A stretch of DNA of 64,000 nt from Enoplosus armatus (lineage: Eukaryota > Chordata > Actinopteri > Centrarchiformes > Enoplosidae), in assembly GCF_043641665.1 (NCBI RefSeq), contig NC_092199.1, positions 18,308,070 through 18,372,069 on the forward strand, read 5' to 3'. The translations under genes were made by a program, and so were the position numbers. Below are positions 36,002-46,804 of the stretch, one piece after another. The first letter of the stretch is position 1. Each line of letters begins with the position of its first letter. A model generated the notes under the pieces. The model saw nothing but the letters and a program-made list of their open reading frames with translations. It ran no database searches and was not told where the DNA came from.

Positions 36002-39000
36002 TCATTTCTTGGGGCTGCTGTGTCCCAGAGGGGAGCCCTGAACGTAGGTGAGGATGGCGCTCTGCAGGTAGCTGGCTCTGTTGGCCTCATCCTCCCTCAT
36101 CCTTTGGATCTCTGCCTCTTTCAGCCGCAGCTTCTCCAGCATGGACGATATCTCACTCTCTTTGTCGAGGAGCGCCTCTCTGTGGTTACTGCTCAGTACT
36201 GCAGGACAGCAAGCCACGGAGGCAGAGAGGGATGAAAGAAAATATCTCAGATTTCAAACATGATGCATTTGGAAAAAAGAAACTTTTGTAAAGTGGTAAG
36301 AAAAGAAAGAAACAGTGAGGGTGCACCTTTCATTTCTCTCTCCAGAGCGCTGATCTTCTCTTTGAGTCCTCCCTGTGCCGTCCTCTCCGCCTGTAAATGT
36401 CCAATCTGTTCCTGCAGCTCCACCCTCACCCGGCTCACCTCGGCCACCTTCTCCTGGTCCTTACCCGACAGCTCCTGCAACAACACACCACCCGTTCAAC
36501 GCATTTTGATGACAACAAACACCCCTCATTTGTCACTCCTGGAGGCTCGTCAGACGGACAATACCACTGCACAGCAGCCAGGAGTGTCAGTTGAGGTTCA
36601 TCCCGACATGCTCTGGGTAAGAGATACGCCACAGGCAATTGGCAGTCTTTCATAGAGTTGCAAAGTAAGGGCCATTCATTTCCTTTTAAACAACTTTTTC
36701 ATAGTTCTAAGAACAGTTGGAAGACCGCGCCCCTTTTTATTGTGTTCACACTGCAAAGAACTGGGAACTTAGAACGCTGTTTTGAAGGACTTTTTTTTAG
36801 CTCCCACTTCAGAGTAGGTGCTCTCCCATCACAAGAGGAACCTTGAGTGACGTAAGTGTACGTTGATTGGTCGAACGCGAGCCAATGCAGCAAAAACTAC
36901 ATCCTCAGACAACCATGTCTCCGTGTAAAACAGAAAAGACTGGTGTGCCGGTAGTCCGAGTCGAACCTCATGAGGGTGGAAAGCTGCTCAGTCTTTGACG
37001 TTTGATCATTATCAGATGTTTTAAACTTAAAATGATGTATGTGTAGCAGGCAGCTGGTGGGTCCTGACCTGCTGGAGCTCCTCTATCCTGCGGCGCAGTC
37101 CGTCCATCTCGATGCTCTGGTGGCTGTTCTTGGCCTGCAGCTCAGAGATGGTCTGCTTCTGCTGGGAGCAGTGGAGCTGGACCTCCTGCAGGGTGAAACG
37201 CACAGAGCGAAGCTTCTCCTCCAGGGACGACACATGCTCCTGCTGCTCAGAGGAAACAAAAGGCGGATGTAAGGATGACGGAGAACGACTAACTTTATTT
37301 CACCAGGATTTATCCACTCAGTATGAATGCTGCTTTCCAGGTACGTTTTAACCGATTTCTTGTTTTCTGTTCTTACGGACAAAGCTAATTTACCACTCAA
37401 TGTTTTTGTTTTCATTGGTGGGTGGGCCTTCAGCGCTCCCTTGCTTCTGATTGGCTAGTGTGCTCTGTCAATTATGTTTGCGCTGTATTCTTCAAAATAA
37501 AGGCGCTGTATTCTTCAGAATAAAGGTTCTACCTGCCTTTAGACAGTGCAGTCAGTCAGACAGATAGACAGGGATACGTTACGGTTCACAGACCACATTT
37601 GTATTGGTGGCTATGATTCAATTTTATTTATATATATCACCAAATCATAAAAGACGTTATCCCAGGGCACTTTTCATATAGAGCAGGTCTAGACCAGACT
37701 CTTCATAATATTATTTACAGAGACCCAAGAGTTCCCAGTTGGGTTGAGAGAGAAAGAGAGAGGGGTGAACATACAGTAGCACAATGCAAGTTCCACATAG
37801 AGATATAGAGAAACGGTAGTGGTAATAATATTCATTTATGGTGCCTTTTAGACATTAAAGGTCATAGTCATTTTCAACAGATTTTCCATTTACACGTCTT
37901 TATTTAAAACAAAAACCTGTTTGATGCTCAGTGTTCGGTGTTGATGTTCACTTTTGAATTAATTAAAATACTGTTTGAATATGTGTGTCAATTGCATATT
38001 TAAGTATATAAGTGTTTAAACATAGGCAAACATACAGATACTCCATTTTATTTTATACACACACCGAGATATCATTTCTTTGCTGAATTTCAAAATGACA
38101 TCAGGTAAGGTACGCATGGATAGCAGCTACAGATATAATTGTTATAATTGCTAAATGATAATATGATGATGGGCCCCCGTTTTTTTCTTTTTTATCGATT
38201 CTGCTTATGGAATACGGTTCTTATTGAATCTCGGTTCCGATTCCAATATTTTTCAGCTGATTCTGACGTGCTACGACACAGAAAAATATCAAGTTGCCGG
38301 ATATTGCTGTCAATAATCAGACATCAATAATCCATTTTGCACGCCTAAACGGAGGAGACTCAACCGTAGCGAAGAGATGTAGCCCCGTCACCGCAAATCG
38401 TCCACTTACTTTCTCCTTACTCATCTTCAGGGCTAAAGTGAAAGGAGTTTCTGAACGAGAAGGGGGGGTCTCTGGGGAAGAACCGGAGGTGGAGGGGTGA
38501 ACTTGTATCTACGAAAAACATGTATTAGCTATTGATACCCAACCATAGCTGTGGCTATGCTGTAAGGCAAGGTTGGAAATACCTACAAATTCATTTTAAT
38601 AAGTCATAATTCCAGTCAGAATAATCTTTACCTTTTCCAGATTCTTTCACGATTAACTGTAACATCTTTGTAGGACTTTTTTTTATCTTTTATTCCTGTC
38701 ATAACAAGGACTGGGTATCAAACCTCATCCTGTTTTGGTGCCACCCCAAAGGTGTCCGTAGTACACAGTATTGAGAGCTGGCGGTGAGTGTCTGCTCCGA
38801 CTTGTAGTTTTTTTTAATTGTCTATTTGTAGATAGTTCCTGATTTAAATGAAAATATTGCTAATTTAACCTTATTTAGCAAAGTCTTTTGCCCCCTTAGA
38901 TAATCAACGTAGTGGGGTAAGCGAAGTAGGGGGGTGACGGCAGGAGGTGGTGAAACTTGCGACTTGCTTGTGACTTGTTTGTGTAATTCAAGGTAAACTC

Positions 39001-42000
39001 GATAACATTCAATAAGGGATACAAAAGGATTCAGATTTGATCAAATGCTATGGAACCCCATCCCTACTTGTGGTGCTCATGTCAGGTGGGACAGGGAATG
39101 GTGTTGCGGCACTTATTATCCACTCAGGTTTGGACTGCGGTCACATTTGTATGCAACTTTAGACAAATGTCTGCCAATGAACACGTGTAAATGTACATGC
39201 GGTAACATTTTTTTTTTTTTTTTTTAAACCCACCTCCTCCAGACGCGCTTGAGCTCGCACTCTTCCCAGTTCCTCCTCAGCCTGGGCCCTCTCCGTCACA
39301 CTCGCTGCTTTAGCTTTACTCAGTTCCTGCAACAGATGGACATTACAACATGACATGACATTAAGAGGACAGGCAGACTGGAGTGCTTCTCACGCCGCGC
39401 TGAAGGTGTTCCTGAAGATCCAAACCGCAATGAGGAGTAATAATTCATTTCGCTGCAATTTCATTCTGTAGAAATGACAGTTTTATAATTCAAATCCCAA
39501 GCGCTAAGGTTCTATATTCACCCCCCAGCCTGACAGGAGAAGTGGGAAATTCCCAGCTTGGAAAGAGAAACCAACTTGTGGATTTGAATAACTGAACTGT
39601 AAAAATACAGTTAGGGAAAGTAATAACTTCCGTGGTTCCAGAAATACAGCCTTCACTGCGTCTTTGACATTGAGCCCCAGCTGCTTGCATATTTTTGAAA
39701 AGTTTGGACGGGATTTTAAAGTTGAATAATACCCAGAAGGTGTGGAAGATGTGGAACATTTTGATGTTTGAATGGAGTTTCTAACTGAAAAGCATGAATG
39801 AGCAGTTAACAGTTGAGAAACTTTGAACGTTTTGAGATTTTGGACATTCCCTCCATTTGTCTTTTTAACGGGGGGGGGGGGAATGTCCTGTAAAACCTTG
39901 AATATTTTGGAAAGCATGAAGGTTATGAATCCCGCAGCCGCAGTGATCGTTTGTCTCTGTTAGACGTGTGATCTTTCTTGAAGTGTAGCAGCAGACGTCA
40001 GTGTCTTTCTTGAGTTTCCTTAACGTTGTCTTCGCTGTCTGTCCATTCTACCGTCAGAAACAAACATCAGCTACATCAGCTACTGTGACCACGAGTTATT
40101 AGCAGTTACTCTGGAACGTGGATACTCTAAACTCTGACCTCTTCCAGTTGTATCCGCTGTCCCTCCAGCTTGAAGATGCGTTCCTGGAGAGCTCTCTCGC
40201 TCTCTTCTAGATGTCGATTCACATGCTCCACCTGTACAGACATTTCAACTTTTAGTAAACCATGCTGAAGAGGGAAATAACAACAACAACAATAAACTGC
40301 CTATATATGTGTCTATACATGTTGAAGAAAAGTTTCCCTGAGAGCACCTCCTTTTGGCGCAGACTGTCCATATCCTCCAGAGTTTGCTTGTACCTTCGCT
40401 TCTCTGTTTCCAGGCGGTCTGTCGGAGGGGAGACAATAAAAGAAATCTCTACTGGCTTTCATGTGAGAAGAATGACATTCTCTTTCTGTATCTGTAATTA
40501 AACTGCATATGTGTGTGTGTGTGTGTGTGTTCTGTCAGTGTGTGTTACCTTCTGCCTGCGCAAGTCGCAGCCTGAGCTCCGCCGTGCTGTTGGTCAGCTC
40601 CTGCTTCAGCTCGAAGACCTGCTGCTGCTGAGACTTACACCTGCACTCCATCTCCTCCACCTGACGAACACACACGGACATCAGGCTCACGCGCCAACAG
40701 CGCCGCTAACAAATTCGCACCGTCCTGAACATTAGTCTTACTTTGTTCCTGAGTTGGACATCGGCGTCGGTCAGGTTTTGGATCTCCCTGAGGAGTTTGC
40801 CCTCTCTGAGCGCACCGTCCTACAGGATGGAGACATGCGAGGTGCATTCATTTGTGACACAAATATCTCAGCACACATTTGAATGATTTTGACAACTTGT
40901 GTCATAATGTGCTAGTTCTTGGCAGAATTCCGCTGTTCGGGTCACTGCCTCTGAGCTGACTGTAGTTGGGAACAGACAGACCAGTTATTGTAGTTTTTGG
41001 AACCTTGACTTTGATGTGATTCTACACGCGTTTGTCGTGTTAGGCTGTATGCTGTTACCAAAGAGATGCTCTTAGCGTCACGTGGTTGATTTCAGCCATA
41101 CTGGCTAGGTCCATGAGTGAATTGGTGATTTGTGGATGTAAAAACCGAAGTGAAAAGACTTTTGTGTTTTGCGGTGCTGCCTCCTCCCAGCTGTACCTCT
41201 CGCTCTTTCTTCCTCTCTCTGCTCTGTCGATCCCTCTGTTCTTCTTTCTCCGCCTTCACTCGTGTGAGCAGCTCTCCCATGTTGTGGTTCTTCTGCTCAG
41301 AGAGGGCGAGGGCAGCCTCCGTCATCTGCAGCCTGCACGACATCACAGCACCGTGCGATCAGAGTTTCCGCATGCGCTTCTCACTGCACTTTAAGGAATA
41401 CGAGTGGGCAGCGCATGACTTGAAGGTGAAAAGACGTCTAATGCACGCGAGAATAAGATAGACTGTTTAAGACATGTTTAAGCGTGCGTCTCCTGTCACT
41501 TTTCCCTACCCGAAAGAGCTCATAACATTATATGGGTCAAGTGAATGAATATAAGCTTCTGGCTACAGCCGTCTGTGTACCTGAGAACCTTCAGTGACTA
41601 ATAATAGCTGCCCCTCGAACTGCCTGATTAAATATTTTGTATGTAATAGTGTTTCAGGAGGGCTGAGTTTAGGCCGCCGTAGATGTCGCGTGAGCTTCGC
41701 AGAGGCGTTTATGTCATAAAAGAGGGAGACATAACTAAGAGGGGAGACATAAAAGAGACGGGCGTATATACTGTAGTCATTCATACAACCTTGAAATTAG
41801 AGAAATTATTAAGAGTAACTTATATTACACACAATACCCACACATATTCATTTTGTTCATATGGAAAATAATAAGCAAAATGAAATGTTTACTTGGCAGT
41901 GAGAGAATTGACAGCTGACTTCCTCTCATTCAGAGCTTCCTGGAGTTGGCCTATCTGAGAGGAGGTGGACCTAACCAAAGACAAAAGAGGTGAGGAGGTC

Positions 42001-45000
42001 ATTGCCATGAGGGTATGGATACAAAATTAGATTTTTGAAGTGATTGTTATACGTATTAACATAGTAAAAAAAATATGTGCTGCCAAAACACAAATAATAA
42101 TCGACATCTCCCTGGAGTTATTTCCTCTCCAGTGCAAATATAAAGGGTTAAAGGCTGATGGGGACGTTGTGCCTCTCAGTTATAAAGCTATTATAACTCA
42201 CCTGTTGGAGCGTCCCATCTCCTCCCTCTGCTTGTCTATGGTTCCCATCAGGCTTAGGAACTGAAAGAGAGGGAGAACAACCGCAGTCATCACCACACAC
42301 GTTATCCTAAATCTGTAAAACCTAAAATCTTGCGTGTACACGTCACAGAAAGTTTACACCCTCGGCCGACGTGGCGCAGGCTTGTGATGTCATCCGCTCC
42401 ATCACAGCCAAGCTCCAGACGCAACGCCTCAGTGCCTTCATGGCGACTTTAATCACATGGCTCTTGCCAACACCCTAATGAACCTCACACAGTTTGTGTA
42501 GTGCCCCCACCAGAGACAATACAAAACACTGGATTTATGCATGCTAATGTCAAACAAGCTCCGCTGCCCTTCCCCCACACTTGGCAGGTCTGATCACAAC
42601 CTGGTTAATCTCTTGCCACAATATAAGCGCCTTGTCCAGCGACAACCTGCGACCGCCAGGACAGTCGGGACCTGGTCGCCTGAGGCACGTGAGACATTGA
42701 GTTGGGGCCGGTAGGCACTTGATGAAAAGCCAGGGGATCACCAAGGCCATTAGGATTCATCCTCTGGGCATCATGGATAACTACACAAAATGTCATGACG
42801 ATCCATCTAATAGTTGACACTTCACTAAAAGCCCAAAATGTCGACCTCACAGTTTTTTGTGTTCCTGTTCATGCATCAGAATGGTTTCCTTCTTTGGTGT
42901 GAGGGTTACCTGCCGGCCCCTCTCCTCCTTCAGTGTACAAATCTCTTTGCTGAGGACTTGGGTCCTGCTGCGGCTCTCTCTCAGGGTGGACTGCCTGTCC
43001 GAGTTGTGCCCCGTGCTCTGCTCTGAAAAGGTTAAACAACAGGAGCAAAAGGTAAAGAGTGATGAGAGAGAGAGAGAGAGAGAGAAACATGGGTCCAGGG
43101 CGGAGGACGGTACGGTGTGCATGTTAACGGGTGTCACTGAGTGATAATGAATATCACATTCAAGTCCATATTACAGTAGGTCGAATACTTTCCCAGTAAT
43201 GAGAGGTGTAAAAAAACACACAAATAATGTACAAACAACAACTTACTTTATACAAATAAGTTAAAACAAGAAGTACTGACACACACACACACACACAAAC
43301 GCTCGCAGCTTACCGAGTGCTTTGAGAGTATCGCTAGGTATGTTGTTCCCTGCCATCTCCAGCTGCACTATGCTCTTGTTCTTCTGCAGAGCCTCTAGCA
43401 GAGACCTGCCACCCAGCAGACCAATGTTGTTCCACCTCAGATCTGTGAACAGAGTCAGGAAATATAGACCAGAAATGCAGCAAGAATCTGGTTTTACCAC
43501 TCAAAAGTTGTGGATTGGATCATAATTCGACGCGTTTGTTAACCTCAAAAACATACTTTCATATCAGTAGACTACGGGCATGGTTTCTCTGTATGCCACT
43601 GGTTGCTGAGGATCATGTGATCAGACAAGCCCGCAATACGGTGCCAGGTTGCATTTTCTAATTCACAATGACAATAAATGGATCCACACTGGGAATGTAT
43701 TTGTTTGTTTATAACAATTAGTAAATGTTGCAATAATGCCCCTTGGCTGTTACTTGGGAAGTTCCATATTAGCCTATGAGCGATTAGAGAAGTTTGTCTT
43801 CATGTCACTTAATGTTCAACAGATTCTTATACACCTAGAGAGTGAAGCGGCCATGTTTTATTGTGTGTCACCTAGCACTTCCACCGCGTTGTTGCATTTG
43901 AGTGCCTGAGCCAGCTCGGATGCTCCGTGGTGGTTGATCTGGTTGTTGCGCAGGTCCAGCTGCGTCAGCATGCTGTTGGAGGCCAGACCCTCGCAGAAGA
44001 GAGCGAAGGCTTCGTCCCACACCCCCAAAGCGTTCCACTCCAACACCAGCCTGCACGCACAGCATTTACAAGTTTTAAGCATCACGCATTAATGGGGGCA
44101 GTGTAAATACGTTTCTGACCAGTCCAAGCTGTCAAGTCATTTGTCATGTCATTTTTATATACAGTCTATGGTTACACCACACATAGCCGGACATGTGCAA
44201 GCAGGACTGACATTCTTGAGTTCTTGAGCATAATCAATATTGGCCGCATCATGTATCTTATTAATAGACGCATGTTTCTTTGCACGGCAATGGGCTGTAT
44301 GTGAAGCACACGGCCAACCGCCGACAGATGACTTCTGCACTTCTTTAAGGTAACTCCACCTAAAGTGACTACATTAAGATCATGTCTGAAAATATGATTA
44401 TAATATGAATGTAATAAAAACAATTCAACCATCTTTCTGTGAGGAGCCAAAAATCAAAAATCTGCAAATAAATTGCAACAATATATATCATTTTGTCCAA
44501 ATTCATATGATTTATTTGATCATTTATGAAACTCAAATTACATCACACGCTAAAAAGACTCCAGCGGACATAACAACCAGATTTTTACGCTTGAAAAATA
44601 CGTGTGCTGAAAATATTCTCCCGTGGAGAGCATAATTCTCACCTACGGAGATGCTTGTTACGTGCCAACAGCCTTCCCAACACCTCAGCCACCGTCGATC
44701 TCAGGTTATTCCCCTGCGAACAGTGTTTTGCATCAACCAACCAACGATACACGTCTCATGAAATAACATCTGTTTGTGTCTGAGAATGTGGACGGTCTAA
44801 TTTGGCAGGTGTTACCTTCAGATCCAGGACTTTTACAGTTGTGTTGCCAAACAGTCCAGTCAGAAGTACTTTGGCACCTGAGAGTCACACACAAGCATGA
44901 CAGCGGACACTGTTATACATGATGTTACGCTCATTGTCATCAAATCCCATGAAAGTATGTGAAAGTATTGGGTGTGTATCCAAAGTCTGATATCTCTTAT

Positions 45001-45446
45001 TCCCTTATTTTGACCCAGTCCCACATACACCATCCTGCTGCCCCCAATCCTCACTAGACCAGTGGTTCCCAATCTTTTTCTTAAGGGACCCCTATTTTAC
45101 CATTGTATATACACTGACGACCCCCTGTGGAGCTTTGGCGACCCCCAGGTTGGGAACCACTGCACTAGAGCACCAAGGCTACATATAGGCTGTTTGTTGA
45201 TCTTAAGACTTACACACCTTCCTCGCTGAGCATGCAGTCACTGAGCAAGACCTCCGTGAAGACAGTATCTTTTTGGAAGGCCCTGGCCAGCACAGAGCAG
45301 GTATCTGCAGACAGGCTCTGTCCACTCAGGTCCAGTCTGGAGCCCTGAGCAGCCCTGCCCTCCCGGAGCTGAGCCACAACACTCTCCTGAGGCTCCACAC
45401 CTTCCTCTTTACACAGACCCAGGTACGTCCGCCTGAAATCCTCCAT
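36002..45446 (-). CDS. lrrc45: Leucine-rich repeat-containing protein 45 (centrosome linker)
   Basis: Component of the fibrous linker that holds the two centrioles together. Minus-strand coding exons: 45218-45446, 44816-44877, 44643-44713, 43872-44050, 43314-43442, 42910-43022, 42202-42260, 41893-41970, 41197-41332, 40742-40819, 40549-40660, 40348-40418, 40139-40231, 39234-39326, 37069-37245, 36327-36474, 36002-36198; every junction is in frame, giving 674 residues (human 670). Roughly the first 250 residues hold leucine-rich repeats ([46 protein letters not shown]); most of the rest is heptad-rich coiled coil with Glu/Gln/Lys/Arg runs. The start [19 protein letters not shown] matches the family. 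Transcribed divergently from trub1. Confidence 0.95.
37610..37790 (-). repeat. Teleost LINE-like repeat, reverse copy (lrrc45 intron 14)
   Basis: Reverse complement of the 10985-11222 element: begins ATTCAATTTTATTTATATAT and contains AGCAGGTCTAGACCAGACTC and GAGACCCAAGAGTTCCCAG. Confidence 0.65.
42362..42695 (+). mobile_element. Decayed LINE endonuclease domain in lrrc45 intron 6
   Basis: Plus-strand translation gives [20 protein letters not shown], then [18 protein letters not shown] and a stop, then [15 protein letters not shown] and [18 protein letters not shown] in successive frames. The DFN and SDHN boxes are the AP-endonuclease signature of non-LTR retrotransposons, and the following linker resembles fish L1/Tx1-like or related LINEs. 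Stops and frameshifts show it is dead. It lies antisense to lrrc45. Confidence 0.7.
42715..42845 (-). repeat. Dispersed teleost repeat, reverse fragment
   Basis: GGGGATCACCAAGGCCATTA and AAATGTCATGACGATCCATC are the reverse-oriented counterpart of the repeat at 35300-35800. It directly follows the LINE fragment. Confidence 0.5.
45060..45162. mobile_element. Miniature (103-bp) hAT-like element with 8-bp target duplication
   Basis: Starts CAGTGGTTCCCAATC and ends GTTGGGAACCACTG, flanked by CACTAGAC (45052-45059) and CACTAGAG (45163-45170), an 8-bp duplication with one mismatch. Interior reduced to a few dozen bases. Lies in lrrc45 intron 1. Confidence 0.8.
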
Positions 45447-45521
45447 TCTGCGTCACGGGCCTCTCCTTTTCATCTGAGATGTACAACGCTGTCTTCACTC
45501 CTTTCTTCTTCCCTGTTGTGA
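45447..45521 (-). other. lrrc45: Predicted lrrc45 5' UTR segment behind an upstream acceptor
   Basis: On the minus strand TTTTCTTCTACAG followed by TCACAAC gives a strong acceptor with the exon starting at 45521, 75 bases before the ATG. A further non-coding exon is therefore expected upstream, possibly near 46385, where a weak donor-like TAG|GTCTGT is seen. Confidence 0.4.
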
Positions 45522-46804
45522 CTGTAGAAGAAAAGGCTGAAGTTACAGACTAGGGATGAAATTATTAGATGATTATTCCATCCACAGAAAATGAATGCAA
45601 CTATTTTTATAATTGATTAATCCTTCAAGTCATTTTTCAAGCAAAAAAGCCAAAAAAAAGAAGAAAAAAAAGCCTAGCTTTTTGGCCTTTAGGAAATCAT
45701 GATGGGCATTTCTCATTATTTTATGACATTTTATATTTTAATAATACTTTATTAAATGTAATAAATCTCTGATCCATTAATGATGGCTACCAGCATCAAT
45801 GAAGTATATCTAGTGAATTAGAAAATCTCAACTAGCTGCTGAAAGTAACAAAAACAACTGAAACTTTAACGTTAACAGTTTGGAATGGCTTATGATTTCG
45901 ACAAAAACACATACTCCGTAACATAAAGAGGAAAATCTAACCAGAATCACCTCTTCAATTCGGCAACATCCAACCTAAGAAGCACAGCATATTAATAAGA
46001 AATGTAAACTTAAAGAGCTGATTTGGCCGTTATTTTAACGCTAGCTAGTTGGCGGAAGCAAGCAGCGTGACACAAAAGCATCAAATTCAATGAAATAACT
46101 GCTGCTGGGTACAATTACATGTATGCCGAATCAGAATATGGCTTCTATTCATTTAGAAAACATATTGTGTTTTATTTTTTAAAAGATATATAGCTTGGTT
46201 ATAAGCAAGCTAAAATGGTATTGACACATTTTGAATGACAGTGTCGCGGGAACGTTTTCGTTCGGGCTACAGTTATCTCCGCGCGACTCAAAGCCTATCA
46301 AATGGTTGACCCACGTGCAAATGAAGGAAGTTTTCGTGAAAAATAATAATGAATAGTCAAAAAAAAAACACAGACCTATCTTCCTTGTAGTTATTGTTGT
46401 TGTAGCACAGCTGACAGGCAAAGGAAGCCAAGCGCCAAAGTAACTAGGAAGTGTATTTTGGCGCAATGCATCTTGGTCAGTGAAGTTTCGAAAACGTAAG
46501 CATTTTTCAGCCGTCTGCCCGTCGCCTTGGGATGGGGGGGGATAACTAACAGCGAACTAAAGCTGCTCTTCAACAACCGGAATCAGTCAAAGGTCCCAAG
46601 GGGGCCTCGTGTGTTTAACGTCATGCTATATAACGGTGTGTTGTTTTTGCTCGGAGCCCAAATTAGAAATAATTATGAGCCTATGGAGCCACCAGATGGC
46701 GGAATACAACAGCAGCTCGCTTAGCTGCAAGTCGGTAACTAAACAAAGTAGAGGAAGAAGAATATTGGCCGAAGAAGAAGAAGAAGAAGAAAAAGAAAAC
46801 GAGC
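45522..46804. promoter_or_regulatory. Divergent promoter interval between lrrc45 and trub1
   Basis: The two genes are head-to-head with 1.36 kb between start codons. The interval has no coding exon. It contains ETS-like GGAAGTG at about 46448, a CTCF/YY1-like motif at 46689-46702 and a (GAA)n run just before the trub1 ATG. Which portion drives which gene cannot be seen. Confidence 0.45.
46689..46702 (+). promoter_or_regulatory. CTCF-consensus motif (also YY1-like)
   Basis: CCACCAGATGGCGG matches the CTCF core consensus CCASYAGRKGGCRS at all 14 positions. Its AGATGGCGG part also resembles the YY1 motif common just downstream of housekeeping start sites. It lies 103 bases before the trub1 ATG. 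Confidence 0.5.

Noticed and set aside
36936..36990. tRNA-like B-box (reverse TTCGACTCGG) in lrrc45 intron 15
   Set aside because: No A-box or cloverleaf could be drawn around it, so neither a tRNA gene nor a tRNA-derived SINE can be supported.
38140..38500. Possible DNA-transposon piece (GATTCTGCTTATGGAATACG wording)
   Set aside because: Resembles a fish transposon from memory, but no inverted ends or second copy in the window could be shown.
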